A stretch of 64,000 nucleotides of DNA, from contig CAMRHE010000036.1 in the NCBI GenBank assembly GCA_947044405.1, positions 1,240,001 through 1,304,000 on the forward strand, written 5' to 3'. Source of the stretch: Leptodactylus fallax. Lineage: Eukaryota; Chordata; Amphibia; Anura; Leptodactylidae. A program made the position numbers and the translations under genes. Shown in pieces: positions 34,318 through 45,006 of the stretch; positions within the stretch are counted from its first letter, which is position 1; every line of letters begins with the position of its first letter. The notes below the pieces were generated by a model, which was not told the origin of the DNA, made no database searches, and was given only the letters and a program-made list of their open reading frames with translations.

Positions 34318-35905
34318 CAGTTGGGAAAAAAAGTATTTAGTCAGCCACCAATTGTGCAAGTTCTCCCACTTAAAAAGATGAGAGAGGCCTGTAATTGACA
34401 TCATAGGTAGACCTCAACTATGAGAGACAAAATGAGAAAACAAATCCAGAAAATCTGATTTTTAAAGAATTTATTTGCAAATTATAGTGGAAAATAAGTA
34501 TTTGGTCAATAACAAAAGTTCATCTCAATACTCTGTTAAATATCCTTTGTTGGCAATGACAGCGGTCAAACGTTTTCTATAAGTCTTCACAAGGTTGGCA
34601 CACACTATTGTTGTTGACCCATTCCTCCATGCAGATCTACTCTAGAGCAATGATGTTTTGGGGCTGTCGCTGGGCAACACGGACTTTCAACTCCCTCCAA
34701 AGGTTTTCTATGGGGTTGAGAGCTGGAGACTGGCTAGGCCACTCCAGGACCTTGAAATGCTTCTTACGAAGCCACTCCTTTGTTGCCCTGGTGTTGTGCT
34801 TGGGATCATTGTCATGCTGAAAGATCCAGCCCCGTTGCATCTTCAATGCCCTTGCTGATGGAAGGAGGTTTGCACTCAATCTCACGATACATGGCCCCAT
34901 TCATTCTTTCATGTACACGGATCAGTCGTCCTGGTCCCTTTGCAGAGAAACAGCCCTAAAGCATGATGTTGCCACCCCCATGCTTCTCAGTAGGTATGGT
35001 GTACTTTGGATGCAACTCAGCATTCACTCTCCTCCAAACATGACGAGTTGTGTTTCTACCAAACAGTTCTACTTTGGTTTCATCTGACCATATGACATTC
35101 TCCCAATACTCTTTTGGAACATCCAAATGCTCTCTAGCAAACTTCAGACGGGCCCGGATATGTACTGGCTTAAGCAGGGGGACACGTCTGGCACTGCAGG
35201 ATCTGAGTCCTTGGAGGCGTAGTGTGTTACTGACGGTAGCCTTTGTTACGTTAGTACCAGCTTTCTGTAGGTCATTCACTAGGTGCCCCCGTGTGGTTCT
35301 GGGATTTTTGCTGAACGTTCTTGTGATCATTTTGACCCCACGGGGTGAGATCTTGCGTGGAGCCCCTGATCGAGGGAGATTATCAGTGGGCTTGTATGTC
35401 TTCCATTTTCTAATTATTTCTCCCACAGTTGATTTCTTCACACCAAGCTGCTTGCCTATTGCAGATTCATACTTCCCAGCCTGGGGCAGGTCTACAATTT
35501 TGTTTCTGGTGTCCTTCCACAGCCCTTTGGTTTTCACCATAGTGGAATTTGGAGTGTGACTGTTTGAGGTTGTGGACAGGTGTCTTTTATACTGAAAACA
35601 ATTTCAAATAGGTGCCATTACTACAGGTAATGAGTGGAGGACAGAGGAGCCTTTTAAAGAAGAAGTTACAGGTCTGTGAGAGCCAGAAATTTTGCTTGTT
35701 TGTAGGTGACCAAATACTTATTTTCCACCATAATTTGCAAATGAATTCCTAAAAAGTCAGACAATGTGATTTTCTAGATATGTTTTCTCATTTTGTCTCT
35801 CATAGTTGAGGTCTACCTATGATGTCAATTACAGGTCTTTCTCATCTTTTTAAGTGGGAGAACTTGCACAATCGGTGGCTGACTAAATACTTTTTTTCCC
35901 CACTG
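34318..35905 (-). mobile_element. Tc1-like transposon, copy B
   Basis: It is 1588 bp between TA 34316-34317 and TA 35906-35907. The termini are CAGTTGGGAAAAAAAGTATTT and the inverse complement of CAGTGGGGAAAAAAAGTATTT. It is the same family as copy A at 16475-18136, in the opposite orientation. The order of parts here is canonical: 5' leader, transposase start at 35540, DDE domain, 3' end. Confidence 0.93.
34560..35540 (-). pseudogene. Tc1 transposase copy B
   Basis: From ATG 35540 ([18 protein letters not shown]) the frame is open for 194 codons to 34956. It covers the helix-turn-helix region, the KISPRG stretch and the first catalytic motif [13 protein letters not shown]-to-stop change ends it after GGGNIML. 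A short deletion in the GAGATTTTGAG region shifts the frame before 34900. The catalytic remainder (34637-34900) has QHDNDPKH and PIENLWRE with 34 residues between D and E, then another stop after IIALE. Inactive, but much closer to the original than copy A. Confidence 0.92.
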
Positions 35906-35999
35906 TAGGAACTTACAGTGCCTGTTGAATCTGAAGAAGTGGGGGTTCACCAGAGGGCATGTGGTTAAAGCCATCCAGAGAGACATCGTGGTTATGTTG

Positions 36000-36335
36000 A
36001 GAGACTGAAAACTAGCTTTCAGACGCAAGGTCAAGAGCAAACTGGCCACAAGTGACATGACAGATGACATAGGCTAAAAACTATAGCAGGCACTCAGCCA
36101 GTTGCAGGTGACAAAGAGTATGCCAATGCTCTGAACAAATTCTTCAACAGATTTAGTGAGTCTGACGATGGGAATCCGTCCATGGAGGGTAGAACACCTG
36201 CTGTCTATACACAAGACAGTGGAGAAAATGGCGCCCCATGTCAGATCTCCTATGGGGATATAATGAAAGTGCTCCTTCAAGTGAAAGGAAGCAAATCATC
36301 GGGGCCTGAAAGTGTAGCCTCTAGAGTTTTGTTTA
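36000..36335 (+). pseudogene. LINE (L2/CR1-like) ORF2 fragment upstream of the RT core
   Basis: From 36119 the plus strand reads YANALNKFFNRFSE and later QISYGDIMKVLL then KSSGPESVASRVL. This matches the region just before the reverse transcriptase palm in L2/CR1-like LINEs, where the conserved stretch is K-x-x-GPDG-x-x-x-RVL. The D of GPD is E here. Upstream bases (36000-36110) encode similar residues interrupted by stops. It ends abruptly at about 36335. Confidence 0.65.
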
Positions 36336-36659
36336 ACTGTATGTTTATTAAAGAATTATCAACAAACAATACAATAAGGAGGTACAAAATACACCAAAGC
36401 AAAGAGCATAAAAGGAAATGTAGTATCAATTTAGCACTATCAAGGGAGGACCAACAGAGGGGGTCTATCCAATGACAGCAACACAACCAATACATCAATA
36501 CTGGTGGCAGAAGTCTCTGAATCAGGGACTGCAAGAGAGGTAGACAAACCACCAAAATAGACTAAAAATGTACAGAATTTGTAAATGGAAAATGCATGTC
36601 AAACAATTAACACGATAAATAGAAAGACATGAAATGAAAATGATATGCAGGAACATAGT
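36336..36659. other. non-coding DNA without recognised features
   Basis: AT-rich DNA between the LINE fragment and the SINE. Nothing is recognised. Confidence 0.4.
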
Positions 36660-36905
36660 GGGCAGCACGGTGGCTCAGTGGTTAGTTCTGCAGCCTTGCA
36701 GTGTAGGAGTCCTGGGTTTGAATCCTGCCAAGGACAACATCTGCAAGGAGTTTGTATGTTCTCCGTGGGTTTCCTCCCACACTCTAAAGACATACTGGTA
36801 AGAAATGTAGATTGTGAGCCCTATATGGGACAGTGACTGTCAATGTCTGTAAAGTGTTGTGGGATATGATGGCGCTATACAAGTAAGCATAATAAATAAA
36901 TAGAG
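36660..36905 (+). mobile_element. tRNA-derived SINE, copy 1
   Basis: The head starts GGGCAGCACGGTGGCTCAGTGG. Within it TGGCTCAGTGG fits a pol III A box and GGTTTGAATCC a B box. The body includes AAGGAGTTTGTATGTTCTCC and GGGTTTCCTCCCACACTC, the L2-related tail, and the end is AATAAATAAAT. Length is 246 bp. Confidence 0.85.
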
Positions 36906-37949
36906 GTAACTGCAGACAATCTGATATCTTTAGATCATAACAACTTACTTTTTAATTCTTGCATTATATATACAATGATATTTTTTCAGGTACATGGTAG
37001 AATTTCCATATTACTGGTACAGTTCTTTTCACTGCTGCAGATAATTTACATAGTCAAATATTTATATGCAGCATTTGTTTGTTTCTGCATTAACCGCTGA
37101 TGCCAGTGATAATTGTGGTCTTACTAGGAATAAGGTATCAAATAGTGCTGGAGACATGTTCCATAGAGCTAACACCTGCTCAGCCTGTTTTTATTGTATA
37201 TCGTTTGGCAGTAATTATAATATTAGAGAAGATAGGTTCCCTAAAGACTAAGTTAATCTAATGCAAATATTTGGCAGCAGATGTCTAAGCAAAAAAAGTA
37301 TTACTCATAGAAAACACACATTGAGCTGAACTACATTTACAAATGTAAAAGCCTGAAGAACACATTGTCAGGAATTTATTATGCACCCTAGACCTACCCG
37401 ATATTTCTGACATAAAGAATTTGCAACCATTTACTGGTGTACACTACACTCACCAGTTTTCCATAAAGTGGTCAAATTGTAAGTGGGGCTTTGTGGCACA
37501 TAGTAGATTAAGACTGGCGTATTAAGTCCAATCTTGATAAATTCCCCTCAATATGGTTTATTCGTAGGAGCTAGCAGGGATGTTTTAACACATTCATAGG
37601 CCCAGTGTAAAGGGACCAATCACCACTTACACTACATTCACACTAGTGTCACTTAACCGTTGTTCTGGTCCATTGGGGGACCAAAACAACAGATAGGTAG
37701 ACTGCAAAAAAAAAGAATTTACACACGGAGTCCGACAGACTGTAATAGAGTCCATCGGGTGTGCACTGTTTTAAAACTGAAAACATGCAGGACTTTTTTT
37801 TTCTTCTGATTTTCATGTGGACATTGTGATAGGGTCTCCAACGGAGTCTCTGGCACAGCACAGATATGAACATAGCCTTAGGCATACAACCCAACTTTTA
37901 GAGAATACAAAAACTACAAGTCTGTCAATTTTCTTCTGTCAAACCATGC
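36906..37949. other. non-coding DNA without recognised features
   Basis: I see no gene, repeat end or RNA. The part near 37480-37700 resembles generic amphibian interspersed sequence. Confidence 0.4.
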
Positions 37950-38180
37950 CCACTCAGTGGTTAGTACTGTAGCCTTGCAGCACTGGAGTCCTAGGTTTAA
38001 ATCTGCAAGGAGTTTGCATGTTCACCCTGTGGTAGCATGGGTTTTCTCTGGGTACTCCAGATTCCAAAGATATAGTCATAAGGAATGCAGATTGTGTGCC
38101 CTACTTGGGATAGTGACCAATAATGTCTGTAAAGCGCTGTGGAATATGTTGGCTCTACATAAGTAAGCAAAATAAATAAC
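37950..38180 (+). mobile_element. tRNA-derived SINE, copy 2 (5' truncated)
   Basis: It begins CACTCAGTGGTTAG, lacking the GGGCAGCACGGTGG start, and has a decayed B box (GGTTTAAATC). The GGAGTTTGCATGTTC and GTAAAGCGCTGTGGAATATG blocks and the AATAAATAA end are as in 36660-36905. More diverged than copy 1. Confidence 0.8.
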
Positions 38181-38239
38181 CCTTCCTCTATGACCCCCTC
38201 CATTCCTACCCAGTCCCTTTGTGATTCCAAATAGTAATA

Positions 38240-38370
38240 ATGCTCTTTTTTTTGTAACATAGTATAATCTCCCTTAGCAGCCCCCATAGTATTATGCCCT
38301 CTTAATGTCCCCCCAAGGTATATTGCTCCCTTAGAGGCCCCCACACAGTACAATGTCCCATTAGTGGGTC
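38240..38370. repeat. decayed minisatellite, about 30-bp period
   Basis: Units of the type CATAGTATTATGCCC-TCTTA recur about four times. The motif is like that at 9290-9640 and inverted in the hAT copies at 52.0 and 55.2 kb. Confidence 0.55.
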
Positions 38371-39182
38371 AACCACACTAAAGTCACACTGAATTAAAAA
38401 AAAAAAAAAAAAACAAATATTCATCTATCACTGTTCCCACAGAGATGTCTGCCATTTTCTTCTGGCTTGGGTTGCCACTTTTCGAAACTACATTCCTATG
38501 AGCGTCAAGAATCATCAAAAGTAACACCAACCTTGCAGACAATTCAGCTTTTAAAAACAAAATGTCTAACAGCTGCTTATGGGTAAATAAAAACATACAT
38601 TTTATAACTTATAGTGCTCCAGTGCTTTAAGCACTCTATTGGGACATCAAACAATTTTTTAAAAAGTGTTAAAAAAAAAAAAAAAATCAAGAGTTAAAAA
38701 AATGAATAAATTAATAAAGCCCCCCTGCCTTTTTCCTATTTGAAATGAATTATGCTAAAAAAAAACTAAAAATTAATAAAAACAATACATTTTTGGTATC
38801 GCTGCGTCCGTAACAACGCTTAACCTGCAGTGTCGTGAAAAAAAGCAATAAGTAATGATTTTTCTCCCTCTCAAAATATGGTATAAAAAGTGATAAAAAA
38901 GTAATATGTACCCCAAAACAGTATCAATAAAAAGCACAGCTTTATCCCGCAAAAAATATGCCCACAACCAACTCTGTCAGCAGAAAAATACGACTCTCAG
39001 AATATGGCAATGCAAAAATAATTGATTTCTTTCACCATTTCTGCAAAATTAGTAATGCATAAAAAAATCAATGTAAATTGGTTATCGATGTAATCATTCT
39101 GAATCATAAAATAAAGATAATATGTTACAACATGTTATAGGCACCCTAAAATGGTGTCATTACAAAATGCATCTCCTCATGC

Positions 39183-39244
39183 AAAAAATAAGCCCTTGTA
39201 TGGCTACATCATATGTGGCTACATCATATGTGGCTACATCACCA
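39183..39244 (+). repeat. short tandem repeat, 19-bp unit, three copies
   Basis: GGCTACATCATATGT is repeated, with a last unit GGCTACATCACC, inside the large repeat block. Confidence 0.8.
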
Positions 39245-39637
39245 GAAAAATAAAAAAAATATATACCTTGTACAATGTGATGACAAAAACCCCAAGAATC
39301 GCCACATCTTTAGGGCAAAACTGACTTCAGCAGGAATGGAATGTATAAGCTGTGTGAGCGTATATCAGGGTACACTGTAGATTTAGAGTTTATGAGGGAA
39401 AGAAGTGATCCCAGGGATCATAGGGTTACTGGGAAAATAATAGGGAAGGTGGTGTACCCAATGTACTCTGCACAGCTTACTTATTCATTCATGGCTGAGA
39501 AAATTAATGCTCACTACACCCCTTGATAAATTCTTTGAAGGGTGCAATTTTCAAAATGGGGTCACTACCTAGGGGATTGCACTTTATTGGCACCTCAAGA
39601 GACCTGCAAACGTGACAAGGCAAATACCAAACATCTA

Positions 39638-40818
39638 CACTGCATTTGAAATTATTATGCAAATCAATTAAACTCATGGATGTTTTTTGTGTCTCAGAGC
39701 TCTTTGGATCACTTAAAATAATCTCAAACATCTGTGATAATTGGTTTGCCAGGTGAGCCAAATTAAAGGAAACCTAGTTAAGAAGTATGTTCCACTTTAC
39801 TAAGCAGGCCACAGGTTTCTAGCAATATGGGAAAGAAAAAGGATCTGTCTGCTGCCGAAAAGGGTCAAATCGTGCAATGCCTTGGCCAAGGTATGAAAAC
39901 AATAGATATTTCACAAAAAGTTAAGCGTGATCATCAAACTGTAAAGAGATTTGTGGCTGATTCAGAGCACAGACGGGTTCGTGCAGATAAAGGCATGATG
40001 AGGAAGGTTTCTGGCAGACATACTAAACAGTCTTGTTTACTGATGAGTGACGTGCAGCCTTGGTGGTCCATGTACCAACAAGGGTGCGGTGTCAGCAAGG
40101 AGGTGGCGGAGTCATATTTTTTGTCCGGAATCATGGAGAGAGACCTGGTAGGCCCCTTTAAGATCCCTGAAGATGTGATAATGACCTCTGCAAAGTATGG
40201 GGTTTCTTATTGATCATTTTCTTCCATGTTACAAAAAGAAGAACTGTGCCTTCTGTAGCAAAATCATCTAAAATGTAAAAGGAGAGAAACTCATGGTGTG
40301 ACCACCATCCTCCCCTGACCTCAACCCTATTTTGAACCTTTGGAGTATCCTCAAACAAAAGATCTATGAGGGTGGGAGGCAGTTCACATCAAAACAGCAG
40401 CTCTGGGAGGCTATTCTGACATCCTGCAAAGAAATTCAAGCAGAAAAAAATCCAAAAACAAACCAGTTCAATGAATGCAAGAATTGTGAAGGTGGTATCA
40501 AAGGAGTCCTATGTTAACGTGTAACTTGGCCTGTTAATAAGTTTTTGATTGAAATAGCTTTTGATTTCAGTAAATGTTACCTCTTAATGTATCAAATTCA
40601 ACAAATGACCATTTTCAGTTGTGCATAATAATTTGGAACAGTGAATTTAGATTTTTTTTTTTTAATTTGTGGAAAAAAAAGCTATCATTGGGAGGTTTGT
40701 CCAATAAAATTTGATATATACTCTAACAGTTGAAAATTTGAACATTATACTAACAGTCATTTGCATCAACCATTTAGGAAAATCAGAGAAAATAATTTGC
40801 ATAATAATTTGGAACGCT
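39638..40818 (+). mobile_element. Tc1/mariner-superfamily element, decayed
   Basis: It is 1181 bp with ends CACTGCATTTGAAATTATTATGCAAAT and its imperfect inverse, AATTTGCATAATAATTTGGAA then GCTGGG. TA dinucleotides lie at 39636-39637 and 40819-40820. The motif GCATAATAATTTGGAAC is repeated at 40623-40640, so the right end has a subterminal copy. It interrupts the 340-bp-period repeat block. Confidence 0.8.
39827..40517 (+). pseudogene. mariner-like transposase, several frame breaks
   Basis: The ATG at 39827 starts MGKKKDLSAAEKGQIVQCL, with a helix-turn-helix-like region (DISQKVKRDHQTVKRFV). The frame closes at 40213. A later frame reads SPDLNPILNLWSILKQK at about 40312-40362 and continues EGGRQFTSKQQLWEAIL to 40517. 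Related transposases have I-E-N where this one has I-L-N, so the last catalytic acid is lost. The middle is shortened, and the first two catalytic aspartates are not clearly recognisable. Confidence 0.75.
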
Positions 40819-41273
40819 GGGTAACTCTGCATTCTAAAAGCCACAAAGCACTCCTTTACATCTGCACCCTGCTGTGTGCTAAACTGCAGTTTATGCCCAC
40901 ATATATGAGACTTTGTTGTACCCAAAATAATGTATTTATTATATGTGGGTATAAACTGCTGTTTATTCACTCAGCTGGGCACAGAAGGGAAGGAGCACTA
41001 TTTTGTTTTTGGAGCACAGGTTTAGACTTTGTTTTTGGACACCATGCCACTGAAATGCCAGTAAAATAAAATCCCTTGACGCGTGACCCCATTTTGTAAA
41101 CTACACAGCTGAAGGAGTCCAGGGGTACAGTGAACATTTTTAACCTCCAAGTGTAGAATTAATTTTTTTTTTCCACAAATTAAGGCTTTCTGATGAAAAT
41201 GGCAATTTTTCCAGAAATATGTAATCTCAGTGAGGGGTTTCCATTTTAATCGTTGATTGTAATGTCAATCTGT

Positions 41274-41420
41274 ATTCCCTTAGTCCAGACAGCAGCACAA
41301 TATGGGGTATCTCTGCCCCTGTGTGTTGTTTAGGACAGTGGAATCCTTTAATTAGCACCAAATTTAAGGTGCCTCCTACTGGTCCTATAAGAGGGCACCT
41401 GAGACCTCCCTCCACTGTGT
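41274..41420. repeat. DIRS inverted terminal repeat, low-coordinate side
   Basis: About 147 bp that match the inverse complement of 46719-46862, from ATTCCCTTAG to CCTCCCTCCACTGTG. Outside it, 41248-41273 is a unique extension that is matched only by the internal complementary region. Confidence 0.92.
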
Positions 41421-41463
41421 AAATTATAAAGTAAAAGGAAACAAGCTTCTAGGGAGGGAAGCC

Positions 41464-41555
41464 TTGTGCTGCTGTCTGGACTAAGGGAATACAGATTGAC
41501 ATTACAATCAACGATTCCCCTTACGTCCGACAGCAGCACAATATGGGGAGATAGC
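41464..41555. repeat. DIRS internal complementary region
   Basis: The first half (41464-41516) is the inverse complement of the low-coordinate end 41248-41301. The second half (41514-41555) is the inverse complement of the high-coordinate end up to 46862. They overlap at ATT. The sequence therefore records the joined ends of the element and serves as template for completing them during replication. Confidence 0.92.
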
Positions 41556-41566
41556 AAGTAATTCCC

Positions 41567-42709
41567 CTAGGGAGGGTTTCCTCGCCTTACAACTTCAAGG
41601 ACTGTCTGACCAAAGGCAGTTGTCTGGGAACTGCGGACGTCTAAACGATAATGTTTAACAAAGGTCAACTGAGATGACCATGATGCAGCCGCACAAATCT
41701 GGTCCAAAGGTAAGGACCAGTACTCAGCCCAAGAAGTCGACACAGCCCTGGTCGAGTGGGCCGTAGAAAAAACTGGAGGGAGTAACTCCTGAATAAGGAA
41801 GGAAGACTTAATTGTCTCCTTGATCCATGTGGATAGAGTAGGCTTGGAAGCCTTGAGGCCTTTGTTTTTACCCTGCATGTTAATTAGTAGGTTTTCGGCC
41901 TTCCTAAACGGTTGAGTGCGGGATAGGTAAATCCGCAGACACCTTACCACATCTAAGGTGTGGAGCTTTTCTTCCTCCTCAGAGGTTGGAGTGGGGAAAA
42001 ACACTGGTAGCGAAATTAGCTGATTGCTATTATAACATGAGGGGTCCTTAGGGTTAAACCCAGGCAAAAATCTAAGGTGCACCCTATCTGCAAAAAACAA
42101 AATGTACGGTTCTCTAGAAGAGAGATCCTGGAGTTCCCCTACTCTTTTGGCAGATGTAATAGCCAACAAAAAAGCGGTTTTGTAGGCTAAATATTTTAGC
42201 TCCGTAGTCTCCAAGGGTTCAAATGGAGGACCGCACAGGCCTGTAAGGACTACCGCAAGGTCCCACTGGGGAACTGGAGATGATACTGAGGGCTTTAGCC
42301 TCATTGCCCCTTTAAGGAACCTTGCAACCAGAGGATCCTGAAACAGACGTCTGTTCAAATGAGCGGAGAGGGCCGCAATCTGCACTTTCAAAGTGGCAGG
42401 GGCAAGGCCCTTATCCAAACCGTCCTGAAGAAAATTTAAAATATCAGCCGTTGAAGGTTGTAGATTATTAATACCCTTCTTGGAGCACCACTCCATGAAA
42501 ATCTTGGCTGTCCTCTGGTAGTTCTTATTGGTAGAGTCTGCTCTTGCAGAAGAAAGGGTCTTCAGGACGGCCTCTGACAGTCCTCTATCCTGTTGTAGGG
42601 ACTGCTCAACCTCCAGGCTGTCAGGTTGAATCTCCAGAGATCCTGGCACTTCAGAGATCCTTGGGAAAGCAGGTTCTGGATGGGGGAAGCCTCCAATATA
42701 TCCCTCGAC
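41567..42709 (-). CDS. DIRS tyrosine recombinase, open frame
   Basis: The minus-strand frame is open from the codon after TGA 42712-42710 to the stop at 41567. The recognisable protein is about 360 residues, starting near 42649. It has an N-terminal SAM-like core-binding region (KNYQRTAKIFMEWCSKKG) and a catalytic domain. The catalytic residues are R in SAKRVGEL (42145-42143), H and R in AHSTRAV, W in AASWSS and the nucleophile Y in VKHYRLDV. All active-site positions are present. The frame has no ATG before the Met about 50 residues in. It may be translated as a continuation of the upstream pol frame by frameshift, or the start has been lost. This enzyme integrates circular DIRS cDNA. Confidence 0.88.
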   Translation of the reverse strand, partial: VEGYIGGFPHPEPAFPRISEVPGSLEIQPDSLEVEQSLQQDRGLSEAVLKTLSSARADSTNKNYQRTAKIFMEWCSKKGINNLQPSTADILNFLQDGLDKGLAPATLKVQIAALSAHLNRRLFQDPLVARFLKGAMRLKPSVSSPVPQWDLAVVLTGLCGPPFEPLETTELKYLAYKTAFLLAITSAKRVGELQDLSSREPYILFFADRVHLRFLPGFNPKDPSCYNSNQLISLPVFFPTPTSEEEEKLHTLDVVRCLRIYLSRTQPFRKAENLLINMQGKNKGLKASKPTLSTWIKETIKSSFLIQELLPPVFSTAHSTRAVSTSWAEYWSLPLDQICAAASWSSQLTFVKHYRLDVRSSQTTAFGQTVLEVVRRGNPP

Positions 42710-45006
42710 TCATCTCCATGAGTTGGGAAAACCAAGCTCTTTTTGGCCAGAATGGAATGATGGCTATCACAGAGACTTGGTCCTGTCTGATTTTCATCAA
42801 TACCTTCGGTATTATTGGAATTGGAGGGAAAATGTATGCCAGCCTGGACCTCCAAGGGATGGACAGGGCATCCACTGCCAAGGGATTGTCCTCCTGGTAA
42901 AGGGAACAGAACGTCTCCACCTTGGCGTTGAGTCGGGTTGCCATGAGGTCTATTTCTGGAAGACCCCACTTCAGGGTAATCTGATGAAAGACTTCTGGAT
43001 TGAGTGACCATTCTCCTGATACGGCATGACCCCAACTCAACCGATCCGCTACTATGTTCAGGGAGCCCTTGATGTGAACTGCGGATAAATGGGTTAGATT
43101 TTTCTCTGCCCATGTAAATATCAGATCTGCCTCCCTCAGGAGGGTTGGTGATCTGGTGCCTCCCTGTCTGTTCACGTACAGCACTGTGGTCATGTTGATA
43201 GTAGTATAATGTTGTACCGTGTTAGCCATTGAAAGTAGTGGAAGAGTGAAGAAATCAGGCGATACCTTTTAGAGGCTAACTGAGTATATTTATAAGTAAG
43301 CTTTCAGGAGTACTCGCTCCCTTCATCAGACATGGTGTGATACAAGAACTGAAAATTAACAGATTTTTATACACATGGTTTTCAAAGCATTTTAGAGTCC
43401 TTAAAAAAATTGCAATCTAAGTAGAGAAGTTATTTACAACAGGTCAAAAAAACAGTCTGGAAACTTGTGGTGCGTGACGGAGGGATCAGTAATTCTTGCT
43501 GTTATCTGTTTGCTATCAGGAGGTGATTTGTGACCCTCACAGGTCACACATAGTGTGATTTGAAGCTGGCATGAATATTGAGTTCAGTTCATGGTTCAAA
43601 CATATGTTGTCTGACCGGATTTTGACTGCTCTTCCCTTGAGAAGAAGCGAGAAATGGAGTAAGGCACGATATACAGCTCTGAGCTCCTTCCAGTTGGACG
43701 AGGTCCTTCTTTCTGGAGTGCTCCAGACTCCCTTTATGGAGTTTTCGTCCAAATGGGCTCCCCATCCCGAGAGGGATGCATCTGTAGTTAACAGGGTCCA
43801 AGAAGGTTGGACCGTGGACCTTCCGTCTTTCAGGTGCAACCACCACTTGAGGGAAAGACTGGTCCTGGGGGAGAGTCGAATCTTCTTGCTGAGTGTAAGA
43901 AGGGAGCGATCCCAAGCCTCTAGTAATTCCTTCTGGAGGGGACGTAAGTGCCACAAAGCCCATGGGACTGCCTCCACTGAGGAAGACATAAAGCCCAGGA
44001 TCTTCATCAATGTTCTGATGGAGGCTATCGGCTTTTTGAAGAGGTGCCGAACTGCACCGACCAGTTTCTCCTTCCTTGCTGGTGTCAAGGAGACCTGCAA
44101 GCGGACTGAATCCAGGAAGTAGCCGAGGAACTTCCTTCGGGTTGAAGGGATCGTTACCGACTTCTCCCAGTTTATAAGCCATCCCAGACTCTGAAACAGG
44201 GACACGGCTGTCTGTAGATGCTGGAGTAGAACAGCAGAACTGGGCTTTTATCAACCAGTCGTCTAGATAAGGCACCACGAATATCCCCTGAAGTCTGAGG
44301 GCGGCCGCTATAGGAGCCACTACCTTTGTAAAGGTGTGGGGAGCAGAGGAGATCCCGAAGGGTAGTGCTGTGAATTGAAAATGCTTCCTGTGGTCGGAAA
44401 CTACTACGGCAATCCTTAGAAACCTTCTGTGTGGAGGATAAATAGGAATATGCAAATAGGCGTCTTTTAGATCCAAAGTCACGAAAACATCGCCTTGGAG
44501 GAGAAAGGTGGTGACAGACTTTATGGTTTCCATACGAAAGTGCTTCTTTTTGATGAAGCGGTTGAGGTACCTTAAGTCTATGATCATTCTCCACTTGTCT
44601 GCCGGTTTTGGTACCAGGAAGACGGGGGAGTAGAGACACCGGATCCTTCTTCTAGAGAAGGGACTTCCTCCACAGCTCCCTTGTGAATATACTCTCGGAT
44701 GGAGCATTCCAATGTAGTCTGCTGCATTGTAGGGAGGCTGCGAGTTAACACAAACCGATCCTGTGGAGGATGGAGGAACTCTATTGCATATCCTTTTTGG
44801 ATTACCTGCAGGACCCATGGGTCTCGAATTTTTTCCTGCCAGCAGTTGAAAAAATGGGTGAGACGACCCCCAACAGGAATCTCGGCCACAGGAAGACTGC
44901 TCCTGATGTCAAAAGCTAGGCTTCTCCTTTTTATCATCAGACTTCGGGAATCTCCGGACGGCGCCTCTAGAGGAATATCTAGAGCCTCTTTGGGACTGCC
45001 GTCCAC
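42654..45006 (-). pseudogene. DIRS reverse transcriptase, RNase H and C-terminal domain
   Basis: In order on the minus strand: a leader with FFNCWQEKI, then RT motifs YSPVFLVPKP, VTLDLKDAYLHIPI, TALPFGISSAPHTF and catalytic VPYLDDWLI (about 44262). RNase H follows with LLTTDASLSGWGAHLD and KELRAVY, then VKIRSDN, where the 406-bp insertion sits. It resumes with TTVLYVNRQGGTRSP. The tail has GEWSLNPEVFHQI, PEIDLMATRLNAKVE and FPPIPIIPKVL, as in the DIRS region often labelled Dam-like methyltransferase. Frameshifts occur near 44640 and 44230. Removing the insertion plus one target duplication keeps the frame. It ends at TGA 42656-42654, overlapping the recombinase frame, and its start overlaps the gag-like frame. 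Confidence 0.9.
43198..43603 (-). mobile_element. 406-bp insertion in the DIRS RNase H region, PLE- or SINE-like
   Basis: It is flanked by ATGTTG (43192-43197 and 43604-43609). One end reads TTGTACCGTGTTAGCCATTGAAAG with CTAACTGAG inside, a dispersed frog/fish sequence I recognise but cannot name with certainty. On the minus strand CTGATGA, a short hairpin and GAAA occur in hammerhead order (43306-43336). This suggests derivation from a Penelope-like element, but stem III is not convincing. No coding frame. Confidence 0.6.

Noticed and set aside
36660..36730. Functional tRNA gene
   Set aside because: Only A- and B-box-like matches are present. The sequence cannot form a complete cloverleaf and continues into an L2-like SINE body.
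41567..42709. Phage- or integron-type integrase
   Set aside because: The tyrosine recombinase sits inside an element with RT-RNase H, inverted ends and an internal complementary region, which is the DIRS arrangement.
42562..43113. Separate 183-codon minus-strand protein between pol and the recombinase
   Set aside because: It is a shifted-frame reading of the DIRS pol tail, whose real frame (GEWSLNPEVFHQI and so on) overlaps it.
43306..43336. Active hammerhead ribozyme in the DIRS insert
   Set aside because: CTGATGA and GAAA are present with a bulged stem II, but no credible stem III and cleavage base could be paired.
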